From Paraspadella gotoi (Eukaryota; Chaetognatha): DNA of 64,000 nucleotides. A program made the translations under genes and the position numbers. The stretch's first letter is position 1, and every line of letters begins with the position of its first letter. This document shows positions 41,390 to 54,400 of this stretch, piece by piece. The DNA lies in NCBI GenBank assembly GCA_051294375.1, contig CM119263.1, positions 6,234,932-6,298,931 on the forward strand, written 5' to 3'. The notes beneath the pieces were generated by a model. It searched no databases and was not told the DNA's origin. It saw only the letters and a list, made by a program, of their open reading frames with translations.

Positions 41390-42975
41390 AAATAAAAGAC
41401 TGAAAGAGTTGCAGATAAAGAGAGAGTGCGTATATCGATTTTCTAAAACTAAAAGAGGGAAAAAAAAGGAAAAAGGGAGAAGATGACAGGATTGGCCTTG
41501 AAGATTCTAAATGATCTTTATCTCTCGAGTCAAAAAAAAAAATATTTCTTTGCTGTGACGTCAGAGAAATGGAGAAGCCGCGACAATCGTCGTTGTTGTT
41601 GTCATCCATTGAAATAAGTGAAGTCGAATTCAATTTTCGTCTTTAAAGTTAACCAGTGGACTGCTCGACTTTTACTCTTTTACGCATAAATAATATATAT
41701 AATAATAATATCTATTATAAATGCTATACAACCCAGGAGACATTTTGGCATCGAAGCATGTTAGCAACTTAGAAATCGTGACGTCATAATCCCGAGAAAT
41801 GGATCTCACTCTTCGTTCTTGCGTCACAACCGAAGGGAGAGATGACGAGGTGAGAAAAGAGGGAAGAAGACGAGTGGAGATGAGAGAAATCGGCGGGGAG
41901 GACTCGAAAGACAATTCTCGTCTCGTTTTAAAAATTAATAAAATCTGACTCGACGCCTAATTCCCGCCAATCATTAGGCGGATTAGCATCGTATTTAAAG
42001 AGATATAGATTCTTTGATTTATTTTATCAAGTTGTGTCCTTGCAATAACTGTCTCACACCAGCTTGAACTTACTTCAGTTACATTAGTTTTCTAAAAAGA
42101 AAAGCAACTTTTAGATTCAATGAATTTTTTACTCGATCGTAACAAAATAACTAACAATCACTAGGAGTTATGATTCACGCGTTAAGTACAGTTAAGCTAT
42201 GAAAAGAATTATGTAAATTTTTATGTAGTAAAGGAATACGATTTTTTTTTCGGTTAAACAGTTTATTTGAAGGAGCACCCCAAATTTGAGAAAGTTGATC
42301 TATCAATTATCGTATTGCTATTAAAACAAACAATAAGAGCGTAACAAAAACAACACACACTATGCGGGGAAAATGACAAAATTCCATAACTATCGTCAAA
42401 TAAAATGTAAACAACGTCGATTTAATAATGGTCTTTTATAATGTTTGACTTGATTATAAAAAAAAAACTCATTTTGATTTATGAATTTTAAATAGGGATT
42501 GTCAAATGTAGATCGCCGAAAGAAAATAATATTTCTTCGTACAAGACATTCAGTCGAAGAATTAATCTGCTCGTGATCATATCAGATAATCAACTCTTAC
42601 ATTAACAAGCTATTATCGCAGTTTTATATTTTCATTTCCAATTTAGACTTTCCATAATGATTTGGAATCCGTAAAGATATATATATTTGCTAAACACAAA
42701 TTTCTCAACCAGAAACTGTCAACAGTCAAGTACTTCACGGAAACAAATATTCTTTTTCTTCATCACTAAAAACTCGAAAATAAAATCACACCAATCACTT
42801 CATTATTCATTACAAAAAAAGGTTGCATTCAAAATTAAAAAAGGAAAGGCACTAATAGTGAAATTTTAAAAAAGGTTTTGACGACTAGAAGTATAATTAC
42901 ATTCAAAAAAAACCAAAAAAAGAGAAACAAAAATCACATGCGGTGGAAACTCATGCGAGAAGAATATAAAAATTA

Positions 42976-42988
42976 TGAGAGAGAGAGG

Positions 42989-43026
<38 letters not shown>

Positions 43027-43040
43027 GAGAGAGAGGAGAG

Positions 43041-43131
<91 letters not shown>
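42976..43131. repeat. Interrupted (GA)n microsatellite
   Basis: GA array with regular GG and AA slips, suggesting old replication slippage. Confidence 0.95.
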
Positions 43132-43135
<4 letters not shown>

Positions 43136-43336
43136 AGAGACTTGGTGGGAAAAGTATTAATTTTCATAATGTTTTCTTTAGTCTTTAGACTCTAAGCACT
43201 TAAATACATATCTATTTTAAGACCATCGAATATGATTTTATGACTAATCTTTGACTAAAACGTATTTGACGGACACAGCCAACACTGCCGCCGCCACCGC
43301 CTCCGCCGCAGCTTCCGCCGGCTCCGCTGCCGTCGA

Positions 43337-45343
43337 TCATTGGATGAGCTCGACGTAGTTGGCGGGAAACATCCCCCTGGCGCCGTCGGGTCCGTCGCCG
43401 ATCCACCAACCCTCGTCGATCCGATCGATACTCGTGACGACGTCGCCGGGATCGAAGGTGATCTCCGTCCGCGCCTGGGCGAAGTGGGGGGGGGTTGGAA
43501 GGGGGGGTGGAAAGAAGGATGAGCAAGGGGATGGGGGGGGTTGGAAATGCGGGGGTGATATAAGATGTTGTGATTCTTTTTTTAGTTGATGGAGAAGGTT
43601 TGTTTTTTAGTTTTTTTGGTTTTTTTTTGCAGAAACACAATTTGTCAGAAAAGTATTAGAGAAAACAAAATTTGGGAGAAACTCGGGTCCCTCCTTTCCA
43701 AACATTAACTATGCAGAAAAAAAAGTTGTCAAAAAATATGGGAAACGTTGGTAAGTGATTTAACTTTGATAGAAATACAATAAAAGAAAATAACCAAAAA
43801 GTATCGCTTCTCGTCGAAACTGACTTAATGACAAAATTACTTATAAAATAAATGCGATAGAAATAAAAATACACAGAAACGTAAGGATCAATAATTTTTT
43901 TTTCCTTAACAAATTAAAAAAGCTGAAAATGTTTGTTTGAAAATGAAAATAACGGTCAATGACTCCTGTCAAATCGTCAAGGAATATGACACGAGCGAAT
44001 GAAAAATTCGCAATCAATTGCCCGACGTATTTTATTGAGTTCGTCATGGTCGTCGTCTTGTTCGTCGTCGTCGTCGCCAAAATTCGTAGACGTTAATGGC
44101 TCATCGTTCATCTTTACAACTGCGTTTCCGATCACATCTTTGACAGAAGAATCGTGAATTCATAGGCAAACAAAAAAAGAAGAGTTTGTTCCGGTTTCGA
44201 CAGCAGATTTTACTAACCGCTTTTCGTCAGAACAACCTCCAAGGACGAAATCGAATCTCTTCCCACTAGTTGGCCTCACCTGATAGTCGTAGAGCGCCCT
44301 CGCGCAGAGCCCCTTGTCGCGCAGGTAAGTGCGCCATTCCTCGGTGAGTCCGTCGTCCGGCGCCAGCGACGTCGACGCCGACGAATCCGACGTCGAATCC
44401 AATTCGCCGGAAAATTCGGCGCCGGAAAATTCGGCGCCGGAAAATTCGGCGGCCGAACCGCTCGTGTTCGCGGCTGAGAAGAAGGTAAGGGGAGTGGGGA
44501 AGGGAAGGAGGGTGGCGGAGGTGAGGTCAGGGTCAGGTCAGGTCAGTCCAGGTCTAATGGGACTAACTTCAAGTGGTTACGGTACATAAACGGTTTATGA
44601 TAGAAGAAAAAGGCGAATCTATTGAGAAACTAGGCTCGTTTTTCTTTTGATCGATATCAAAAATGTCCGAAAAATCCAACGGCAACCCTTGTAACTGATG
44701 CTTTTTGAAATTTTCTCGCGCCGTTCCTTTACGAAATTTTTGGGGGGGATTAAGACAAATGATAATGACTACGGACTTTTGGCTGCCCAGTTTATCCGAA
44801 TGCAATTCTCGTGTTTAATGAAAATGTAGGATAAAGAAGCAGGATGTCCCACGCATCTCCTCCAGAACTGTCAACTTTCGGACAACAACAATAGTGACAG
44901 GAATGACAGCATTTCTAACGAGCGCCGTCGCAAAAGCATATGCTGCTTTCTTTGCCTGCTTTTCCCCATCGTTGCCGAATGCCGATATGGAATTTTTTTA
45001 ATAGATTTTTAAAAGTGTACCAAATTTCTTTCTTTTACTTGTCCAATCGATTATTTTAATTCAGAACCAAAAGAGCTGGAACTGTATAAATCGTTATTCA
45101 TGCGGTCGTATGAATTTTGTGTCACGAAAATAGTGACGATGATGATTACCGGAGTCGTTGTAGTGATGGTGATTTTGCTGCGGCGCATGTTGCTGATGCT
45201 GGGTCGGGTGCGGCTCCTGCTGCTGACTGCGGCCGTGCTTGACGTCGGCGCGTCGAACGGTGGACGCGTCGTAGCTGTCAGGGTCTTGGAACCCGTTGCG
45301 GATGACAGGGGCTGCGGAAGGTGGGGTGAAGTGAGAGAGAGAG

Positions 45344-45427
<84 letters not shown>

Positions 45428-48400
45428 CAGAATAGTTTGCGTAACCGTAATTTTACGTGAAAGCGGCTTTGCGAGATAACCTAAAAGATTTTCAACTCCT
45501 CGAAAGTTTCCGTCTTTTAGCCATATTGCCACTATCGGGTAAATACTAGGCTCCAAGGTCGCTTCTTACTAAAATCGAAGCGAAACAAAAAACGGGAGAA
45601 AATAAAGTTACACAACCGTCAGTTAAACGGATCGACGCCTCGTCTCTCAACCTTGCCCTCTTCTTTATCTCGACGAAATTGGATAAGTCATCGAAAATCC
45701 CTCGCAAAGAAAATTAGCGTCGGGAAGAAAAAGGGTCTCAAAGCGGCGAAGATCTCGTTATGCCGGAACTCGAGAGACTTTTGTTCATACGTGTTCGATC
45801 TCGTTATATTAGCGAAGCTCAAAACCCCGAGGGAAAATTCGAAGGATGGACATCGTAAAAAAGTTTTTTATGTTTTTTTAAGCAATTGATTCGTTGGATG
45901 GATCGAAAATTCAGGAAAGGCTGGATTCCAAAAAATATATGTACGTAGGCAGTGATTTGGTTACCCTTTACACTATACACTGTACACTATGAAGAGCTTG
46001 AAGCGCTTAATTATGACCGGGATTAAAGAAGAAGAAAAAACCGTTTTCGGTTCAGTCGGTGTGACACAGGACAGTCCAGCAGCGAGTCAGAAAGAGCCTC
46101 ATTCCATATTCACCTTCGTTCTTTTCCGGCTCCCGCATCCCTAGAGGGTAGATCATGTGACCTCCAGGAACGAAGCGCGACGTCATGGCGTTGGTCTGCG
46201 TGGCGCCGCTGGATGGAACGACTCCAGAAGAGGGCGCGACTGTCGAGGCGGCGAATCCGGTTGACGAGCGCGGTTGAGCCGGATGGCCGGTGTTGTCGTT
46301 GTCTGTAGGAAAGAGAGAAAGAGTCGGAGTGTCATCTTTCTTCGGTCTACGTCACATCGCCACCCCCGGGGTGATTTAATCCCCAATCACCATCAGCGTT
46401 GTTTTTATCATTTTCCTTTTACAAACTCTATCGTTGACTGGCGAGCTCATCAAGGCCGAGCTCAATTCTGGTACTTTTGTGGCGGTATATTCACATCACC
46501 TCACATCCACCATCTTTCAGCCAATCCCATTACTTTGTACTTTTAAATCAATAGTTTGTTGCAGCGTCGCCGATAATCGATATAGTAATGTATGAAAGAA
46601 CACTTCTGTCTTCCTTTAAAGTACAAAATTAACAACAACAACAAAAAAAACCATCCGTAACCTTAGTAACGATCACGACCGTGTCCTTACCGTCGTCCCA
46701 CTCCTGCTCTTCCTCCTCGGAATCGTAACTTTTTCTCGGCGCCAAATTCAAAGATTCTTTCAACAAATTTCTCGTCTTCGGCGTCGATGTTGAATCCGCA
46801 GGGGTCGACCGCTGAGAATGAATATTTGTACACTAATATATATTTTAAAAAATTATATTAAAAACCAAAAAAAAATTTTTTTTAAAACATTTTGTCTCCG
46901 AGAAAGAGTGATTTCTCCCCTTCCTTCTTTCCTCACCTCCGAAGGAATGATGGTCGCCGTCGGCGTTTCTATGGAAACGTCCGTCGATCTCTCCGGCGCC
47001 GACGAAGGTGGCGTGTTGTGGTGGTGATTGTCTGGGGAAGGCGGCGCCTCCGCGTTCGGGGTTTTTTGCGTCCATCCCGGCGTCGAACCGACCCTCCACG
47101 GCGTCTCTCCGACCCGTGCCACGTCCGGCGTGGAAGACGCGGGTTGAGACGCCGTTTCCAAGGACGGCTCCTTTCCGAGAGACGAGCGCGCCGGTTTCGA
47201 CGGCTGACGAGACGGCGAATCCGGCGGGAGAAGGTCGGGCAAAGGCGCGCGCGGCTCTCGGACGAGAGCGGGCTGGGGCGCCGGCGGCGTCGGGGCCGGA
47301 GGCGCGGGTCGAATAGGTGTCGGCGCCGCTGGGGCGGGGGAATGAGTCGGCGCCGAGTCGGATTCAATGGACGACGAAGCCCAAAGGTTTTTTCTCGGCG
47401 CTTTCGACGCCGCGTTATCGCTGGGAGTGACGAAAGGGGCGGGGCCATGGCGAAGGGTGGGCGCGGAGACGGGTTCGTCTTTTTTCTCCGTTTCGATTCT
47501 GTCGCAATTCAATGACGACAAAGTTAAAACCCAAAACTTCACCTTCACCACATCTACCATTTTGCCGTGAGCCACCTCTTGGATTCGTTCCTCAAAAACT
47601 CTGGATCCGTGAGTTTCTTCGCCGGCTTCGCGCTCGGCCTTTGAGAGTCCGCGTTGAGGCTCGCGATTTGCTGCTCGAAAAAAGCTTTGGGGTTGGACTC
47701 TCTTCGCTGCAGCAACGCCGACGTTTCCTATCCGCCAAAAGAAAACGAATACTAATGAGAAAAGATCGAAGAAAGCCATAAACTATTGATCCTCTTCATT
47801 CTATAGGACACATTACGTCGCCCGCACTGTGTAAGAGATGATTATTTAATATGATCCCAAATGAGATTGAATTTCTCAATCTCATTTACATATTGTAGTA
47901 TTTAACTTAAAAATGTTAATTTTCATAACTGTGATCCATCTGCTTTTTTCACCTTTGCTCTTTCTGCCTTCAACGATTCGCTCCTGTTCCTCCGCTCCTC
48001 TTCCTCGCGTAGATAAACTTGTTGTTCCGATTCCTGGTTTTTTTGAGGTGTGAATAAGCATTAGCGTCTCGAAGCTTTTTTCGTCGACTTATTGACCTTG
48101 GTCTTTGTTACGTATGGTAAAAGATGGCGGGTGAAGGACGAAAAAGTTCGTTAGTTTATACGTAATTCTCTCGAAATAATTAAGTCAGCCTCAGGGTATA
48201 TAGTAGTCTGTTCAACTGCCAGAGCTTTTAACATTTGAAATATTGGGAATACTATTTCGTACGAATGTAGAAACTGACAATGAAAAGACCATGCGAAAAT
48301 TTTATTTGGAAATTCAATTCGACATTCTGATCTAATAAGGCCAAAACTTCACCGTAAATAACGTTTAAAATTTTTTATAACTTAACAGTTAATTTTTTTA

Positions 48401-51400
48401 AAAATTCTTTAAAAAACTCTCTTTCCAATGACTTCACAATTCTTACCCAATCCTGGGATTCCTTTCTTTTGAGATGCTCCGCCTTAGCGACGGCGTTCTC
48501 GGCTTTCCGGATCTCGGCGATCGAGCGGGCGCGGTTCCGGATCTCGGCGTCCCGGCGTTTCGCCTCTTCCTCTTCTCTCTGCTTCCTTTCCTTATCTTCC
48601 GTCAGGCGACGCTCCATCGCCTGACGCCTTTCCGTTTCCACCCTCGCAGCTTCTTCCGCCTAACAAGGTGGTGACGGGGGGGGGAGGCGCAAAGAGTTCT
48701 AAAATGCCAGATCTGGTTGAATGTAATACTTACCGTAAGTACTAGTAATTAATCCCTGCTATGTTTTATGCAATAGGAAATTTCATTTTGTTATTTCGAT
48801 TCTTCTTTTGTAGATAACAGATATAGTTTTATTCCCTTTAAGAGGAAAGGTCATTCAGCATAACAATACGTAATCATTGATGTATTAGAGCTAATATATC
48901 GAGAAATACATTATAATCATCAGTAATCACAAAAAAATAAGTTTTATTTATTATGTAAACATTCTGTTTTTAATCATTTTTTTTTAAATGGGTAAATAAC
49001 AAATTGTTAAGTTAAATGGGTAAGCACATTTTTTAAAGATTTGTTTTTCAATCTGTTTGTTAAAAAATTCTAGGTAAGAAGTTAAAACATGGTAATGGGT
49101 TAGTTTTGAAGGGGAGAATTAAACAATTAATCTCGTTATTCTGTTGGTTTTCCAGTCATGAACAAAATCTTCAGTTAAATAGATGGTAAAGAAATTCGAG
49201 CTCTAATGAATCTACACTGAATTTGAAGAGTTGCAGCCTAAAACGACTGCAATAATATTGAATTAAAAATTTGATTAGCAATCTTAAAAACATTTGTAAA
49301 AATGTAATAGAGAGACATTTTGATAAACGCGTTCCAGTTAGAAAGAATTCAGGGTTAAAGTTTAAAAACGTTTCATTTTCTAGGTTACAAGTTGAAATTT
49401 AAAAATGTCTCTTATTATATTTTCGAATTCACTAATAAAAAATTCATAAAAAAATATCAGATGGATTGGCCTTTTCGTTTGACCTGCAACTCTTCAGATA
49501 GGTTTCTTTATTTAATATTATAATTAAAACCGATATAAAATGGGGTGGAATGCCATCAAATGTTTAAAGTGAATACATTTTCGGAATCGCCAGGAGCCTC
49601 AGCTTTCTGAATTTGTACTCCATTTTGCCTAATTTTGAAGTTGAATTGAATGACCCTTTTTCTTAATGCTTTATTTCCATTTTTTCCTTTATGTTTCGAT
49701 AAAAATTCCCAGCTTTTTTTTTTTTTTTGCTTTCATCTTTTTATATACTATGAATCGCAGGGATCATTTGTTTACTTGATTAGACATCGGACTTAAAACT
49801 TAAAGACTTAAACATATTTTTCTTATTTTTTCTATCTTGTTCTTATCAATTTGAATCGAAGTCATAAAACAAAATTATTGTATTAGTTATAAACATTTTA
49901 ATTTTATAACACGGACGAATGTTTATTTTATAACAATCGCCTTCTAAAATCTCCCATTCATTCCTTCGGGCTACGATATATCTTTCCTCTTTATTTATCG
50001 CCGTCGTAATCGAAAGCGATGATCCACAAGAACTAAGACGATCCAAAAGCAACGCAGTTAACCATAGAAAATAGGAAATCCTCCGATCTTTCGCCAAAAC
50101 AAATTGACTCCCAAGATTTTTTTTTTTAACGCTTTCTTTCTGCTTTTCATCTATACCTCTTTCTTTTTTCGTTGGAACCGAGGAGACTGTTTCCCCAACA
50201 TCAGTCATTTTCTACCGTCATTTCTTCACTCTGTCCCAACATTTGTGTTGTCAAATCGTCTCCCTCGTCTTTCAAACATCGTTTCCATCGTTTAAAGTTT
50301 TGAATTCCAACGAATCAGCGGACTATTTGCAGCAATCTACGGCATTATCTTTTAAATGTTAAAATCTAATTCAAATTATTATTGGCTTTAAAATGCTAAG
50401 TATTCTTAACAAACCTTTTTATCTCTTCAAGCGTTTCTTATTTCTCGTCTTAATTATCTTCTTTCACACCTTTCACACGGTCAACATACCTTCCCTCATT
50501 CCAATCTTCTCCATCTTTCTCGACTGGTCACAATGTTTCCTTACCTCCTTCTGTTGCCAAAAGGTGTTCCTCGCCCGAACGTTAATCTCTCTTGACGCCA
50601 CAGTTCGTTGGTACACGGATCCCTGAATGGAGAAAGAGGAAAAGAGGGGAGGTGGGAGGGGGTAGGGAGGGGGAAGGGGGAAGGGAAATGAGCCTGATGA
50701 AGTGACGGAAGAGTGAAGAGTGAGACACGGAGGAGAGAGAATAAGATAATATAAATAGGGGGAGGGAAAGAAGGGAGAAAATAGGAAAAGAGGTCTTAAA
50801 GGAGGAGGAAGAAGGGAATATATTAAGGAGTTAGCAAAGGAGGTAAGAAATAGGAAAGAAAGAAAATGACGGATGATGGCGGAAACGAAAAAAAGGAAGA
50901 CATTTTTTTTTTGGGGGGGGGAAATGGAGGGGAAAAAAATGACGTAAGAGAAAAGAGAAAAACGATTGGCGAAGGCAATCGACGTTTTAGTGGAGGAAAG
51001 AAAATGGAAAAAGAAGTCGGTTCAGGCAGGAAAAAAATGGGGATGGAAGAAGGGGGAATGGAGGAGGGGGGAAGGGAAGGGGGAGGGGGAAGGAGAGAAA
51101 ATGGTCGAGGGAAAGGGGTAAGAGAAAGAAGGTGGGAAAGGGAGAATAAAGAGACAAGACGAAAAAGAAAAAAAAAAACGAAGGGAAGGCCTTGAAAAAA
51201 AAAAAGCTGATAAAATCCAAAACAAAAATAGGAAAAGAGAAGACCTACGTGAAAGACTACGGCATTGACGACGCTAATAAAATCAAATGTTATATATAAT
51301 CAAATGTCGACGGCGTCGCGAGAGCTCTTGACGCGGGGAGCGGGAAGGGATGACGCAAAAGCAAGAGTATAATATATATATTACACTTAGTTAAAGCTTA

Positions 51401-54400
51401 AAGGTATTCGACGACACCTACGCCAAAAAAAGGGACATCCAACGAGGAAGGAAAGAAGAAAATGATGATTCGAAACGACGACGATGACGATGACGATGAC
51501 GACGACGACGGCCGAAAAGGTGACAATTAAAAAAAGAACTCACCACGGGAGCCTGACCCTCTGTCAGCCGAAAAGGTGACAATTAAAAAAAAAACTCACC
51601 ACGGGGGCCTGACCCTCTGTCAGCCGAAAAGGTGACAATTAAAAAAGAACTCACCACGGGGGCCTGACCCTCCGTCACGTCGTTCGCGTCTTGAATGGAT
51701 CCTTTGCGGAGCATTTTCGGGGGCGCGGTCGCCGCCGCCCTCGCCGCGTCCACTTCCGCCGGCGACGACGAGGATAATGACGACGGAGTCGACGACGGGG
51801 AAGACGACGTCGGGGAAATCGATGACGACGACGTCGGCGAACGAGCGACGGAGGCAGGCTTTTGTTTGTACGTTTTCGGGGCTGAGAGAGAATTATGAAT
51901 TTATGTGGTTAAATAGGTTAATTTAATTAATTAATTGGTTGAGCAATCGCTCAGTAAGATGTCCGGAAACACCGTTACCGGGTAAGTCTATACATGAGTA
52001 TAAGAGGTGGGCTTATCTGGATTTAATGGAGTGTGGTTCAGTGATAGTATAATTTATTATCAATTATGATATTATGATTAACTTACATAAAGGCTGGTGA
52101 TCTGATTGGCTGCCTAAAAGTGGAGATGAACAGAATGAATGAATGAATAAATGGATGAATATAATAGGGAGATTAAATCTCTCGATCTGAGAGTGATTTA
52201 CGGAATATCCTTTGACAAGCGTCGGTATTTTTTTTTTTTTTTCCGAAATAAAATCCCAAATCATTTACAGTTGCTTAGACGCATTCAATTACCCGTAGGA
52301 GGGGGAATCTTGGAGGCGCTGGCAGTGACAGGGGCGGCAGTGACAGGGGCGGCAGCGACCGAAGTGGCGGCGTTAGCGGTGGCCGAGACGGAAATGGGCG
52401 TGGCCGATTTAACTTCTGGCGCGAATCCATTGAGCTTCGTCGGTTTCGTCGGCGGCGTCGGCGCCGCTTTCGAAACGTCTTTCGACGGCGTCTTTCCAGC
52501 GTCTTCCGCCATCTCTTTAACGCTTTGCCGACGCTGTTGCTGCTGCTGCTGCTGCTGAGACTCGCTGGCACGCCTCGCCTTTTCGTGAAAGGCGTAGTTG
52601 CAACCCGAGGCCGACGCCACCTTCTTCATGACGTCATCGGCGTCGAGATCTTCTTCGCACCTGGCGTTGATGGTCACGTGATAGCCCTGGGTTTGGTATC
52701 GAGAAGGGGGGTCGGGGGGGGGGGAAGAAACATGTGAGATTATATCGTTGAACGATCGTGGGCGGAGGATGGCGAAAAGAATATGGTAAATTTGACAGGA
52801 TATGACAGCCAAGGTCTCGGAGAAAAATTAGGAATATGTCGTCATCATAACTCACTAGTCACTATTGTCATCATAACTCACTATTGTCATGAACAAAACG
52901 AAAAAAAACAAAACAAAACAAAAAAACAAAGATTCGTATGAATTTGAAATTCTTCGCGTAAACTACAAAAATATGGGAAAAAATCGACGCCGAGACTGAG
53001 AATAATACAGAGTAACAGACGTCTGCCAAGCTCCTTTTTTTTTATCACGAGACAATGGCGACCGGATCGTATTTCTAATTTCAACCGCGGCAGTATCGGC
53101 GGCGGGGGTGGGGGGGTGGGGAGGTGGGGAGAAGGGGGGAGCTATGAAAAGACGACGACGACAACGACGACGAGGCTGCCAACGACAGCCGCAATGTTTT
53201 TGAGAGAGACCCGCTAAATAAAAAATAACTGACTTTTATATCCGAAAGCGCTTTGAGGAGAAAAGAAAAGCAAAAAAAAGACATGGGAGATAAGATAAGA
53301 AAAAAGAAAGGAAATAGAAAGGGAAAGAAAAAATAAGAGATGCGGCGAGAAAACCGAACCTGAATGAATTTGGCGACGTCGGCGACGTGTTGAGCGCAGA
53401 GAGACTTGCGGCCTTGAGGCGCGCCTTCTCCTTGCTAAAAAAAAAATAAATAAAGGAAGAGCAAGGAATTTTTTTTTAAAAAATGGTTCATTATGTTGAG
53501 ATATGAATTTGAGAAATTAAAATGCAAAGCCCAAAATTTGGGAGGATTAAAAATAGGTTTTTTGTTTTTTTTAGATTATTTCAAAATTGAATTAAAATTT
53601 TTATATTAACTGTAATAATTTATTCTTCTGAGTCCTGATAAAAAGATGGTTAGGCCAACATGGGCCTTTCTTTTTTTTATCTTCTTTAATTTGGACAGGA
53701 AATATAATCCGTTGGTAACCGATAATGCAAGTGAATAGCGAATAATTTAAAATAACAGAATCCGCCCAATTATTTATTTATTTGTCGCAAATATAAAACA
53801 AAATTTTGTTCTGGTCTGACGAATGGCGGAAAAACTTATTTCATAAAATGTAACGAATAGATCAAAAAATACATTCCGTTAATAAATTTTTCAAATTAAA
53901 CGTTAAATCAATCAATTGATAAATACATTCAAACGGATTCATCGATCGATGGGTACATAGATTAATCAATCAAACAATCAATTTAATATCAATCAAATCA
54001 ATTAATCCATGAAATCAAATCAATCAATCCTTCGATACCGACCCAGTTGATGAAGACGAATTTGGGCAGATCGGTATTGGGGTCGAGTATGCTGAGGAGA
54101 CCGAAGAGAATCCTCCCCGAGTTGAGTTCGTCCAAGAGTTCGTCGAGACCCTCATCTCCGACGCCGGCGACGCAGAGGTCGTTCGAGTTCTTCTCGTAGC
54201 CGAACAACGCCCTGGGGTCCGAGGATTAAATCAAGAGTAGATGGATCGTCGAGTGGAGGAGACGAATGAATGCGGTCAATGAATCAAATCAATGCGAATG
54301 AAGGAATGAATTGGGTCAATCAAAGATCGATCTATGGATTCGATCTAAAACGTTATTGGTCATCATTTTAAATGACCCGACTGGGGTTAGGGGAGGGGGT

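Noticed and set aside
46892-47515. Arg-rich 207-codon plus-strand frame
   Set aside because: Antisense of the largest Dbnl exon, with GC-rich codon-shadow composition.
46853-47779. Single 308-codon minus-strand frame
   Set aside because: It reads through a short intron at 47499-47575. The upstream part is in the wrong frame; the correct frame gives the conserved NPKAFFEQQ block, and splicing restores continuity.
50690-50720. A fourth hammerhead (CCTGATGAAGTGACGG)
   Set aside because: CTGATGA is present, but no stem II pairing or GAAAC follows.
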